NCBI GenBank assembly: GCA_964509975.1
Contig: CAZDZO010000004.1
Span: 1-64,000, forward strand
Reading direction: 5' to 3'
DNA from: CAZVBV01 sp964509975
Lineage (GTDB): Bacteria > Patescibacteriota > Gracilibacteria > UBA4473
DNA length: 64,000 nt
The notes under the pieces are model-generated. The model was not told where the DNA came from. It saw only the letters and a program-made list of their open reading frames with translations, and ran no database searches. Of this stretch, positions 34,127 to 43,126 are shown one piece after another (position 1 is the first letter of the stretch; every line of letters begins with the position of its first letter). The position numbers were made by a program, and so were the translations under genes.

Positions 34127-36430
34127 CTACAACAAAAACTTCGCTGGCTTAATGTTTTCGATTTTTCCGACAAACTTCAAATCCCCTATTGCAATTTTTC
34201 CCACATAAAGATCTTCTACATTCCCACCTTTTTCAAGGAATTTTTCCACTTCCATGAGTCCAATAAAATAGAGTGCATCTTTTGTAAACGCGCCTTTTTC
34301 TTGTGTATCTCTCAAGCCTCGTTTTGATTTTACACAAAGTTTCCAAGCAAGTTCATCACTTAAACTGTACGTTTCTTTGAGATAATGAAAAAGATCTTGA
34401 AACGACATTTTCTTAGAAAGATGAATCGCAATAATTTGATACGCAGGAGTAAAGAATTTTTCTCCGAGTGCAAACCCCAATTTATTTTGATTCCAAACCG
34501 CAAGTCCTTCTTCTGTCTGTAAATACCCTGCTGTTCCTCGTTCAAAAATACGGAATGGCTGAAACTTCCCATTCTCAAACCGAAACACATGTGTTCCAAT
34601 CTCATGAACGAGCAACGCTTTCAAACGATTCTCTCTAAACTTTGCCCCCTTGCGAATAAGAATAACATGCTTTTTGGTAACTTGAATATCCGATACCGTA
34701 TCCTCCATTATTTTTATTTTCCAATGAGAAAGCTTGTGGATGCGGAGAAAATCTTTAAGTTTTTGTTCGGTAGCTTTGGTATCAAATTCTGGGGTTACGT
34801 CTTCTTGAAAGGTCTCTCTGTGTGTTTGTAAAAATCGAACGGCCTCTTTATAGGTTTTTTCTGTAACGACTCCAAACATCGCTTTAGATGCTGCTACAAA
34901 ATTTTTCGTTCCCACTGATTCCACGAGATTAATCTTGTTTTCAATCTCTACTCCCTTTCGTGCAAAAAGCGGATACAACTCATGATCCACTTCTGGAATT
35001 CGTTTGAGTTCTCTCCTCATTTGATCCAAATCTAATTCACACTCTCTATAAAAAAATCTCGGTGAAAATTCTGGATTCGCAAGAAACAAAGCCTTTTGTT
35101 CTGCTAAATTTCGCGGATTAATATAAGAAAGAAGTTTTATCTGTTCATCAATCTCACAAAGCTTTTCATCGATATTTTTTATCATTTTCTCATCAAGTTG
35201 TGCTTGAACCATTTCCGGCATTTTAGTATCTGCCACTTTATTGGGATCAATATAAAAATCTGTCAGAAATTTTCCCGCCAAAATAAGATCCACTCCTTCC
35301 ATTTCCACTTTTTCTACGGGCAATTTAATTCGTTTATTTTGAATAGTCACATCAAGAATTTGTCCCGCATAAAACTGTGAAGAGATTTTATTTGTTTGTG
35401 CAGAAAGATCTATTTTAGCAGCAACTGTCTGTGGTTTTTCAAGGTTAAGTACCACCATCTCCGTCACACCTATAACCGGTTTTGCTGGTCGTTCCTCTTC
35501 CTGCGTTTTTGCGTTTTGAGAAAACAGTGTTTTAGCAATTTCAACGCCATCCTCAGGTGTCATCACTTTGAGATCAGCGACTTTTTCCAAACGTCTTTTG
35601 AGTGGTGTTCTATTCGCAATTTGAATCTTGAGCCCTGATCGTGCATTAATTTCAAGAACCTTCACTCCCGTCCGAGCAATAACAATATCAACTCCCACAA
35701 ATCCAATTTTTGAAAGTGCTTGAATTTTTGCCGCCGATGAGAGTACCTCATCCCAGTACGGCACCTGGAATCCTTCAGTAGGATGTCCATTTGGCATTTT
35801 ACGGACAAAATGAGAATGATAGGCTCCACCGGTTGTTTTTCCCGTTCCAATATCAATCCCTAGAGCAATGGCTCCTAATTCCATATTTGCCTTCCCTTCT
35901 GATTCATGCGTCGGCACTCTGAGCATTGCCATAATCGGGACGTTATTAAACGCCACCACCCGTACATCTGGTAATCCCATATCAGACAATTTTCGAAAAT
36001 CTGGATGAGGATCAAGCCGTTCTTCAAAAATCACAGTATCGGAAATTCCAGAGATAGAATATTTTCCATCCAAAATCTCCCCACAATGACGATAAAGAAA
36101 TTCTTCATCTAATTTCTTTCCCGAAGAAGTGATCCAATGTTTTCCTCTTTTTTGTGAGATAACAAGAATTCCCGCTCCTGCAAACCCTCTATTCGGTTTA
36201 ATCACAAAAATATCAGGCAGTGATTCAAAAAATTCCGGTGTCAGTTCTCGATAATTTTTTACCGTTTGGAAAAGCTTTGCCACACCAATTCCTCGCGATT
36301 GCAAAAAGTTTTTGGTAAAAATTTTATCATCCGCAAACTTCTTGTTTGTGGCTGTATTATATCTGGCAATGTAATGCAGATTTCTCGCATTAATTCCCAA
36401 AATACTCCTCGAGCGTTTAAAAAAATTCAT
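34127..36430 (-). CDS. ATP-grasp ligase fused to a retropepsin-like domain and a MATCAP/DUF1704-type metallopeptidase
   Basis: A 767-residue cytoplasmic fusion. Residues 1-290 are an alpha-L-glutamate-ligase-like ATP-grasp domain (FVIKPNRGFAGAGILV at 75-90; metal-binding EINARSG at 260-266). Residues 316-400 resemble the retropepsin-like fold of RimK-associated proteases, but the expected DTG is replaced (IDLSAQTNK at 340-348), so it may be inactive. Residues from about 430 are helical, and the C-terminal part is a zinc metallopeptidase with HEIGTH at 609-614 and TEEGLA at 639-644, the HExxxH and QEGLA signature of DUF1704 proteins, related to the eukaryotic tyrosine/glutamate carboxypeptidases MATCAP. 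One chain may thus add and remove amino acids. It starts seven bases after the PKD-7TM gene. Confidence 0.87.
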   Translation of the reverse strand: MNFFKRSRSILGINARNLHYIARYNTATNKKFADDKIFTKNFLQSRGIGVAKLFQTVKNYRELTPEFFESLPDIFVIKPNRGFAGAGILVISQKRGKHWITSSGKKLDEEFLYRHCGEILDGKYSISGISDTVIFEERLDPHPDFRKLSDMGLPDVRVVAFNNVPIMAMLRVPTHESEGKANMELGAIALGIDIGTGKTTGGAYHSHFVRKMPNGHPTEGFQVPYWDEVLSSAAKIQALSKIGFVGVDIVIARTGVKVLEINARSGLKIQIANRTPLKRRLEKVADLKVMTPEDGVEIAKTLFSQNAKTQEEERPAKPVIGVTEMVVLNLEKPQTVAAKIDLSAQTNKISSQFYAGQILDVTIQNKRIKLPVEKVEMEGVDLILAGKFLTDFYIDPNKVADTKMPEMVQAQLDEKMIKNIDEKLCEIDEQIKLLSYINPRNLAEQKALFLANPEFSPRFFYRECELDLDQMRRELKRIPEVDHELYPLFARKGVEIENKINLVESVGTKNFVAASKAMFGVVTEKTYKEAVRFLQTHRETFQEDVTPEFDTKATEQKLKDFLRIHKLSHWKIKIMEDTVSDIQVTKKHVILIRKGAKFRENRLKALLVHEIGTHVFRFENGKFQPFRIFERGTAGYLQTEEGLAVWNQNKLGFALGEKFFTPAYQIIAIHLSKKMSFQDLFHYLKETYSLSDELAWKLCVKSKRGLRDTQEKGAFTKDALYFIGLMEVEKFLEKGGNVEDLYVGKIAIGDLKFVGKIENIKPAKFLL

Positions 36431-36437
36431 GAGTTAT

Positions 36438-37970
36438 TTATTCTTCTTCATGCGTTTCCTCGTGGAAAAGCGTTCTAAATTTAAAGTATTCCGTCAATCT
36501 CAGACCTGTAAATCGCCCAAGCCAAACTATTCCCAAAATCGGCACAATAATAAGTTCTGGCATCGAAAGAATCGTTCCCTCTAACCATCCCCACGTTACA
36601 AGAAAATATCCCAAAAGTGCCACCAGAACCGTTTCTCCAGCTGTAATTAAAGCGTTTCGAAGTCCTGTCATAGACTGTGCAGAAAGAAATTTTTCAGACA
36701 ACGTCGCCATCACAAGCATTGGAAAAATAGCCAGTGTCAGATTAACAGGAGAATTAAAATGCACGGCCAATCCTAGTACCAGAAAGAAGGAAAGAGCCAA
36801 CACACTCAAGAGCAAACTGACCTTCGGAATATAGAGCAATTCCACCCGTTCAAAGAACAGTCGAATCAGATAACTCACCAGCATCACTACAAGAAACACC
36901 AAGAGGCCAAATTTGAGTCCCAAAACCAAGAAACTGAGTGCCAGCATCAACGGCGCATATACACCAAAGGTAGCAATCCCCACGAACTGACGTAAAAACG
37001 CAATCACGAAAACGATAAATGGAACCGCGAGAAGAAGATAGATAACGTTTTGAGAAATCCCATTTGCAACGAAGTACGTTGTTAAATTTGAAAACACCAG
37101 TAATGGAGATGTTGAACTCCGTTGATCAATGATACGAAATTCGAGTCCACGAGATTTAAGTTTTTCAATAACATCACCTGAGTCTACTTGTTCAAAGACT
37201 GGATTATAGGCTTCTGGTCGAGTAAGCAGGATAAAGTTTGTTTTGAGAATTGAGAACAATGGCTGTACTAATTTTCCAACCTGATCCAAGGAACCATCCG
37301 ACATTTGTACCCAGAGTTTATCTTTAAGATCGAATTTTTTTTCATCAGAGAGTTTTTGCCAAAACTGTGCGAAACTTTGGAGCCCAGAAACTGATTTTGT
37401 TTGAAATACAATCAACTTCGATTCTTGTACAAAATCAATATGTTCTTGAATTCGACGAATAAAGTCTTCTTCTGACGAGAATCCCGTTGCCGATCGTTCA
37501 TAGATAATATTCTCAAGCCAAATCCCATGTTCTCCCGCCTGAGATACCACCTGTTCATATCCAGACTCTGGGTCGGAAACCAAGATTCCTTTGGTATCAT
37601 AGACCGTCACATCTTGCGTGATTGATTCTCTATTTTTTCCCTGACGAACATACAATGTCACTGTGTACTTTCCAGAATTGGAATAGGTGTGTGTAATCTT
37701 TTCTCCCCACTGCATTCGACTATCATCTCCGAATTCCCAAGAAAACACGGGAGACCCTTCTGCTGGTGCCATTTTTTTTGTTTGAGAAGCATCAAAAAGT
37801 GCCCTCGTTCCAATCTCAACAAATTTGTCGGCAGAAATTAAGGGAAAAATATGATCTTCTTCGAACAGTTGTTCTTGTTCAGCTTCTGCGGAAGCCGTCG
37901 GTGCGATTTCAGCATTTTGAGCAAATACTGGAGTCACAATACACGTAAACAATAAAATCCATTTTTTCAT
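36438..37970 (-). CDS. PKD-domain protein with C-terminal 7TM region (7TM-transglutaminase family)
   Basis: A 510-residue membrane protein. Signal peptide 1-17 (ending FAQ); a PKD domain (about 50-125, WEFGDDS and HTYSNSGKYTVTLYV); an extracytoplasmic alpha/beta region (about 130-300); then seven transmembrane helices (about 310-490) including FGVYAPLMLALSFLVLGLKFG and the tail VWLGRFTGLRLTEYFKFRTLFH. This 7TM region matches the one that is usually fused to an inactive transglutaminase and encoded beside glutamate-ligase-like ATP-grasp genes. Here the transglutaminase is not evident and a PKD domain is present instead. First gene of a two-gene operon with 34127-36430. Confidence 0.83.
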   Translation of the reverse strand: MKKWILLFTCIVTPVFAQNAEIAPTASAEAEQEQLFEEDHIFPLISADKFVEIGTRALFDASQTKKMAPAEGSPVFSWEFGDDSRMQWGEKITHTYSNSGKYTVTLYVRQGKNRESITQDVTVYDTKGILVSDPESGYEQVVSQAGEHGIWLENIIYERSATGFSSEEDFIRRIQEHIDFVQESKLIVFQTKSVSGLQSFAQFWQKLSDEKKFDLKDKLWVQMSDGSLDQVGKLVQPLFSILKTNFILLTRPEAYNPVFEQVDSGDVIEKLKSRGLEFRIIDQRSSTSPLLVFSNLTTYFVANGISQNVIYLLLAVPFIVFVIAFLRQFVGIATFGVYAPLMLALSFLVLGLKFGLLVFLVVMLVSYLIRLFFERVELLYIPKVSLLLSVLALSFFLVLGLAVHFNSPVNLTLAIFPMLVMATLSEKFLSAQSMTGLRNALITAGETVLVALLGYFLVTWGWLEGTILSMPELIIVPILGIVWLGRFTGLRLTEYFKFRTLFHEETHEEE

Positions 37971-38033
37971 CGCCGGAAGTATAATGAAGAGGAGTTAATA
38001 GTCTAGAGTTAATAATAAATAGTTTTACACATT

Positions 38034-38050
38034 GAACACATTTATTGTTC
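38034..38050. repeat. 17-bp motif copy (intergenic, one mismatch)
   Basis: GAACACATTTATTGTTC flanked by ATT and AAT; the mismatch is in the central spacer, the arms are intact. Confidence 0.65.
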
Positions 38051-38081
38051 AATAGAATTCTCTGTTTTTATAAAGAAAATC

Positions 38082-38152
38082 CCCCAACCCCCTTTAACAA
38101 GGGGGCTTTGAATTCTCCCTCTGTTGAGGGGGAACTAGAGGGGGTTCTTCCC
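38082..38152. repeat. CTCCCTC/GAGGGGG hairpin repeat
   Basis: Two adjacent hairpin units (CCCCCTTTAACAAGGGGG; CTCCCTCTGTTGAGGGGGA) followed by ACTAGAGGGGG, as in the other members of this family. Confidence 0.65.
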
Positions 38153-38200
38153 AAAATCACTTTTTCCTATAAACTCTAAACTGTAAACTCTTAATTGATT

Positions 38201-38629
38201 ATGAAAGTAGAAATTTTTCGAATTGACGATTCCCTTCCTTTGCCAAAGTATGAAACCAAGGGCAGTTTTGCCTTTGATTTTCTCGCACGAGAAGAAACAG
38301 TCATTCAACCTCATGAAATTGGATTCGTTCCAGGAAACGTGATTGTGAAGTGCCCTGAAAATTTAGCACTTTTAATATTGCCGAGAAGTTCCACTCCTCG
38401 GAAAAAATCTCTTGTCTTTCCTCATTCTGTGGGACTCATTGATCAAGACTATCACGGAGAAAAAGATGAAATTCTCATTCAGGTACTCAATTTCTCAAAT
38501 CAACCCGTGACAGTAAAAAAAGGCGAACGCATCGCGCAGGGACTTTTTGTAAAAGCCGAGCAAGTGGAGCTCGATGAAGTCCATACTCCGGGAGAGATTT
38601 CTCGTGGTGGATTTGGATCCACTGATTAA
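38201..38629 (+). CDS. dut: dUTPase-fold nucleotide hydrolase
   Basis: A 142-residue trimeric dUTPase, which turns dUTP into dUMP and keeps uracil out of DNA. Motifs in order: GSFAFDF (motif 1), LPRSSTPRKK (motif 2), GLIDQDYHGE (motif 3, uracil pocket and catalytic Asp), KKGERIAQGLF (motif 4) and RGGFGSTD (motif 5, P-loop-like tail). The DYHGE and FDF forms are slightly unusual, so dCTP deaminase activity cannot be ruled out. ATG 38201 is preferred over an in-frame TTG at 38195. The next gene starts one base after its stop. Confidence 0.88.
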   Translation: MKVEIFRIDDSLPLPKYETKGSFAFDFLAREETVIQPHEIGFVPGNVIVKCPENLALLILPRSSTPRKKSLVFPHSVGLIDQDYHGEKDEILIQVLNFSNQPVTVKKGERIAQGLFVKAEQVELDEVHTPGEISRGGFGSTD

Positions 38630-38630
38630 T

Positions 38631-40304
38631 ATGCAAAAAACCTGCGCCGTTTCCGGCCAACCATTCGAAATCACCGACGAGGATGTGCAATTTTATGAGA
38701 AAATGGAAGTCCCTTTTCCCACTCTTTGTCCAAAGGAAAGACAACGACGAAGGATTGCTTTCCGGAATTTTAGAAGTTTGTATTCGCGAAAATGCGACGA
38801 GACCGGAAAGTCTATTGTCACTATGTACAGAGAAGATCATCCCTTTCCCGTGTATGACAATGATTATTGGTGGGGCAATGAGTGGAGTGCGCTTGATTAC
38901 GCACAGGATTTTGATCCGACGAAATCGTTTTTCGAGCAATATGATGAATTAGCAAAGAAGGTCCCTCGATGTGCCACATTTAATCTGCAGTGCGAAAAAG
39001 CAAAATATTCTAATTTCGCCTGGATGGCAAAAAATTGTTATCTCGTCTTTGGGTGTGTGCGAAATGAAGATTGTATGTACGGACACATCGTTTGGGACAG
39101 TAAAGATTGCATCGATAATTTGTATATTTTTCGCTGTGAGTGGTGTTCAAACTGTATCGACTGTGTGGATTGCTACGATATCCATTTTTCGACAGAATGT
39201 GCAAATTGTAATGAGAGTTATTTTCTTCATGATTGCCGCGGATGCATCAATTGTTTTGGGTGCACGAATCTGCGGAATAAACAGTTTTATTTCATGAATA
39301 AACCGTGCAGTAAAGAGGATTATTTCGAGAAATTAAAAGGCGTTCAGCCTTTTAGTACAAAGACATTGAATGATGGAAAAGAATGGCTCGAAAAGCTCAA
39401 GAAGGAAGCGTGTGTATTCCCGCCATTGTTTGGAGTGAAAAATGAAAACGTTCACGGAAATCACATTTATGAATCAAAAAATTGTTATCAGTGTTTCGAT
39501 ACAAAACGATGTGAAGATAGTAAATATCTCTACACCGCTCATGGCGAAAACAATTGTTACGATATCTCTTTCACTGCGGCAAATACGAACTTTTGCTGTG
39601 ATTGTCTCACCGTTGGAAATACCGAAAATGTGATCTTCTCTCACGGTATTAATCAATCTTCTAATCTCGCTTATTGCGAGTTTTGCTACAGTTCACATGA
39701 TCTCTTTGGATGCAATGGACTCACGAATGCCCAGTACTGTATTTTTAATAAGCAATATTCAAAAGAGGAATACTTCGTCCTGAGAGAAAAAATTATTGAG
39801 CACATGAAAAAAGCCCATTCGACAAGCTCAGGGTCGGAGCAAAGCTCCGAATGGGGAGAATTCTTTCCAATGACACTTTCTCCATTTGCTTACAACGAAG
39901 CCATCGTGCAGGAGTACTTTCCACTTACAAAAAAAGAAGCTCTTGCTCAGGGATATAAATGGAAAGACGAGGAAAAGAAAGACTATAAACCCTCTACCGC
40001 AAAAGTCCCTGACACCATTGAAAATCTTTCTGACGGAATCTGCGACGAAACGATGGCGTGCACAACCTGCGGAAAAAATTATCAGATTCAAAAACAAGAA
40101 CTCAAAATCCATAAACGAATTAACATTCCTCTTCCTTCTGAATGTTTCGATTGTCGTCACGTAAAGAGAATGGAACTCCGCAATCCACGAAAGCTCTGGG
40201 AGCGACCTTGTGACAAATGTAAGAAAAAAATTCAAACCTCATTTGATCCCAAAAGACCCGAAAAAGTGTATTGTGAGAAATGTTATCTTAACGAAGTTCA
40301 CTAG
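38631..40304 (+). CDS. Large cysteine-rich protein of unknown function, paralogue A
   Basis: A 557-residue protein with over 40 cysteines. The N-terminal CAVSGQPFEITDED and C-terminal CTTCGKNYQIQKQELKIHKR and CDKCKKKIQ look like zinc ribbons. Between them are many irregular CxxC units spaced about 8-10 residues apart (CEWCSNCIDCVDCYDIHFSTE; CINCFGCTNLRNKQFYFMNK), which suggests a solenoid with stacked cysteines or bound metal. It is paralogous to the next gene and sits between dut and tilS with gaps of one and zero bases. Relative to the paralogue it has an extra segment (39814-39855) from a palindromic repeat. I do not know its function; similar proteins seem frequent in CPR genomes. Confidence 0.82.
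   Translation: MQKTCAVSGQPFEITDEDVQFYEKMEVPFPTLCPKERQRRRIAFRNFRSLYSRKCDETGKSIVTMYREDHPFPVYDNDYWWGNEWSALDYAQDFDPTKSFFEQYDELAKKVPRCATFNLQCEKAKYSNFAWMAKNCYLVFGCVRNEDCMYGHIVWDSKDCIDNLYIFRCEWCSNCIDCVDCYDIHFSTECANCNESYFLHDCRGCINCFGCTNLRNKQFYFMNKPCSKEDYFEKLKGVQPFSTKTLNDGKEWLEKLKKEACVFPPLFGVKNENVHGNHIYESKNCYQCFDTKRCEDSKYLYTAHGENNCYDISFTAANTNFCCDCLTVGNTENVIFSHGINQSSNLAYCEFCYSSHDLFGCNGLTNAQYCIFNKQYSKEEYFVLREKIIEHMKKAHSTSSGSEQSSEWGEFFPMTLSPFAYNEAIVQEYFPLTKKEALAQGYKWKDEEKKDYKPSTAKVPDTIENLSDGICDETMACTTCGKNYQIQKQELKIHKRINIPLPSECFDCRHVKRMELRNPRKLWERPCDKCKKKIQTSFDPKRPEKVYCEKCYLNEVH
39814..39855. repeat. Palindromic repeat inserted in frame
   Basis: CCCATTCG at the start is inverted as CGAATGGG at the end; GGAGC AAA GCTCC folds inside. 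It encodes about 12 residues (HSTSSGSEQSSEW) where the paralogue has only TTDEW. The words CATTCGACAAGCTCAGG are typical of a widespread intergenic repeat. Confidence 0.8.
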
Positions 40305-41972
40305 ATGGCAAAAACCTGTGCAAATGATTGGTGTCAGCAAAAATTTAAAGTCTTGCCACAAGACATTGAACTTCTAAAAAAGTTTGATGTGGAAGAATCT
40401 TATTTCCAAAAATGTTCTCTCTGTCGACACATGGAACGGGCTATCTTTCGTCCAACGATGAATTTTTATCATCGAGAATCTGACCTTTCTGGGAAAAAAT
40501 TAATAAGTATTTATACGCCACAAAAACCATATAAAATTTATTCCGTTGAAGAGTGGTGGAGCGACAAATGGGATGAACTCTCCTATGGTCGAGATTTTGA
40601 TTTCACACGCCCTTTCTTCCCTCAATTTGAGGCTCTTTTCAAGGTCGTTCCAAAAATGGCGGTAAATAATACTAAGTCTGAAAACTGCGAATACAGCACT
40701 AATACCGGTCATGCCCGAAACTGTTATTATTCTTTTCGAACGTATCGATCTGAAGACATTCTCTACAGTGAAACAATCGCCTCCTACAATCAAGATTTGT
40801 GTGATTGTTTAAAATGCTACAAATCCAGTTGGCTTTACAATTGCATTCAATGTCATGGGTGCCATCTTTCAACGGATTTACTGGAATGTGAAAACTGTAG
40901 AGATTGTTTCTTTTGTACTGATTGTGTCGGATGTCAGGATTGCCTATTTTGTTCTAATCTCCGACAACAAAAGTATCACGTATTCAATAAACCTGTTTCA
41001 AAAGAAGAATTCAAAAAAATAAAGGAAACTTGGATTACGGGCTCTTTTTCCAAAAGACAAGAATGCTTAGAACAGTGTAATAAAATATATAAAAAAGCCA
41101 TCTATCCAGCTCTCAGACAACGAAATTGTGAAGACTGTGTTGGAGACCAACTCATTAATTGTGCACATTGTTATGAATGCTATGACAGTGTTCGTGGCAA
41201 TGGATGCCGATTTGCCTGGGACCTTTCTCCCAGCAAAGACGCCAATGATTATCTTGATGTAACCGGTGGTGGTATTGGAGACTTACTCTTTAATAGCTCT
41301 GGCTGTGGGGGAACAAATTATTTTTTCAGAATGTGTGTACTGTGTCGTGGTTCAAGCGAACTTACCTACTGTATAAATTGTTTTTCTTGCCAAAATTGTT
41401 TCGGATGTACCGGACTTCGAAACAAAAAATACTGTATTCTCAATAAACAATATTCACCCGATGAATATCAAGAACTTGTGAAGAAAATTATCGATTATCT
41501 AAAAACGACTGATGAATGGGGGCAATTTTTTCCACAAAACATAAGTCCTTTTGCCTTCAACGAATCTTCTGCTTGTTCGTATGCTACGCTGACAAAGGAA
41601 CAAGCGTTGAAATATGGATTTTCTTGGCAGGAGGAAGACGGAAAAGATTTTCAAGCTTCTACTCTTTCTCACTTCCCTGACGCTATTGATGAAGTGAACG
41701 ATTCTTTCTGTTCTGAAATTTTGACCTGCACAGAAACAGGAAAAAATTACAAAATAATTCCGAAAGAATTGAAATTCTATCAACAAATGAATCTTTCGAT
41801 TCCTCGGAAATGTCCAGATCAACGCATGCTCGAAAGAAGAAAGATGATAAAACCTCGATGGCTTTTTAATCGCCATTGTGACAACTGCAAAACTGAAATT
41901 CAAACTTCTTTCGATCCCAAAAGATCGGAAAAAGTGTATTGTGAGAAATGTTATCTTAACGAAGTTCACTAG
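40305..41972 (+). CDS. Large cysteine-rich protein of unknown function, paralogue B
   Basis: A 555-residue paralogue of the preceding gene with the same order: N-terminal CANDWCQQKF and CSLCRH, an EEWWSDKWDELSYGRDFDF segment (compare WWGNEWSALDYAQDFD), long CxxC-rich solenoid stretches (CENCRDCFFCTDCVGC) and C-terminal ribbons. Overall the proteins are clearly diverged, yet the last 70 bases of the two genes are nearly identical, which points to recent gene conversion. ATG directly follows the stop of the first paralogue and its own stop is directly followed by tilS, so all four genes are one operon. Confidence 0.82.
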   Translation: MAKTCANDWCQQKFKVLPQDIELLKKFDVEESYFQKCSLCRHMERAIFRPTMNFYHRESDLSGKKLISIYTPQKPYKIYSVEEWWSDKWDELSYGRDFDFTRPFFPQFEALFKVVPKMAVNNTKSENCEYSTNTGHARNCYYSFRTYRSEDILYSETIASYNQDLCDCLKCYKSSWLYNCIQCHGCHLSTDLLECENCRDCFFCTDCVGCQDCLFCSNLRQQKYHVFNKPVSKEEFKKIKETWITGSFSKRQECLEQCNKIYKKAIYPALRQRNCEDCVGDQLINCAHCYECYDSVRGNGCRFAWDLSPSKDANDYLDVTGGGIGDLLFNSSGCGGTNYFFRMCVLCRGSSELTYCINCFSCQNCFGCTGLRNKKYCILNKQYSPDEYQELVKKIIDYLKTTDEWGQFFPQNISPFAFNESSACSYATLTKEQALKYGFSWQEEDGKDFQASTLSHFPDAIDEVNDSFCSEILTCTETGKNYKIIPKELKFYQQMNLSIPRKCPDQRMLERRKMIKPRWLFNRHCDNCKTEIQTSFDPKRSEKVYCEKCYLNEVH

Positions 41973-42863
41973 ATGAATCTTGAAAAAATGTTCACCGAAT
42001 TTCTCAAGCGAGAACAGCTCGCTGAGCGGAAAATTTTACTCTCTATTTCTGGAGGTGTGGATTCAATGGTTCTTTTTGAAGTAGCACAAAGAACAGTAAA
42101 CCCTAAACATCTTGCAGTCTTTCATCTTGATCACGGAGCACGAAAACAGTCGAACAAAGATTGTAAGTTTGTACACAAAAGTTGTTCAATAAAAAAGATC
42201 GCTTTTTACGGTGACAAGCTCGACGTGGTACCAGAAAAAAACAAAGAAAAGTCTTGGCGAGATGAACGCAATCATCGGTCTCAGGATGCCGCTAAACATT
42301 TCGGCGCAAAACGAATCCTCACGGCTCATCACGCAACGGATCTCGTGGAAACGATGATCTTTCGATTAATAAAAGGCACGGGACTGGCAGGACTCTCTCC
42401 ATTTGATATTTCAACAAAACCTTTTTGGAACGTTCCTAAAAGTGAAATAGAAATGTACGCAAAAAAGAACAAAATAAAATTCGTACAGGATGAATCGAAT
42501 AATGACACCGAATTTGAACGCAATCTCATTCGACACAAGGTTGTCCCCCACCTACGCAAGATTACACCGAATTTGGAAAAAGTATTTGTGACAGAAGCAG
42601 AGATTTTTTCAGAAACGGCAAAGTTTGTACAGTTGGAAATGCAACGACATTTGCAGAGCAAAAACATTGCCTTGATTGTTTTTTGGGAACTCCATCCGAT
42701 CTTGCAAAAAGAATTCCTCCGTCATATTGCGAGTAAAACTCCAAGCTCTTCTGAAGTCGATGACTGCCTGAAGTGGATTAATGGCAAACCAAAGGGAAAC
42801 TCAAAAAAGAGCATTGGTGGAACGCCTCTCAAAATTGTGTCTGGGAAATTAACGTGGGAGTAG
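41973..42863 (+). CDS. tilS: tRNA(Ile)-lysidine synthase
   Basis: TilS converts the wobble C of the CAU anticodon of tRNA-Ile to lysidine. The 296-residue protein has the PP-loop SGGVDS at 26-31, HLDHGAR, and HHATDLVETMIFRLIKGTGLAGL. The C-terminal substrate-binding region is short compared with E. coli TilS, as is common in small genomes. ATG 41973 abuts the TAG of the preceding gene, so translation is coupled. A dispersed repeat begins 50 bp after the stop. Confidence 0.94.
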   Translation: MNLEKMFTEFLKREQLAERKILLSISGGVDSMVLFEVAQRTVNPKHLAVFHLDHGARKQSNKDCKFVHKSCSIKKIAFYGDKLDVVPEKNKEKSWRDERNHRSQDAAKHFGAKRILTAHHATDLVETMIFRLIKGTGLAGLSPFDISTKPFWNVPKSEIEMYAKKNKIKFVQDESNNDTEFERNLIRHKVVPHLRKITPNLEKVFVTEAEIFSETAKFVQLEMQRHLQSKNIALIVFWELHPILQKEFLRHIASKTPSSSEVDDCLKWINGKPKGNSKKSIGGTPLKIVSGKLTWE

Positions 42864-42913
42864 CAAAAAGTCTGTCATCCCTGTCTTTTCTTAGACTTCG
42901 CTGCTATCCCTTC

Positions 42914-43089
42914 GGGGTTTGGGGAGAAACCGTGTTTGAGCGTCATTGGGACTCGGCAATATTTTGAATATGCACGAGCGAGTTTTTTCTCCCAAAAACT
43001 TTTTGGTTCTTTTTGGTTACAAAAAGAACAGCCCTGCCGATATCTATCATTGATAAAAGAAGGGATTCCTCCGCTTCAGTCGGAATGAC
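42914..43089. repeat. Dispersed intergenic repeat, copy 2
   Basis: About 176 bp matching 152-337. The hairpin (43006-43029) is GTTCTTTTTG, loop GTTA, CAAAAAGAAC. It fills the gap between tilS and the aroA fusion; preceded by GTCATCCCTG and TTCGGGG. Confidence 0.85.
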
Positions 43090-43126
43090 AGGAGGGCTCT
43101 TTCTTCTTTATGACAAGGATAACGAG

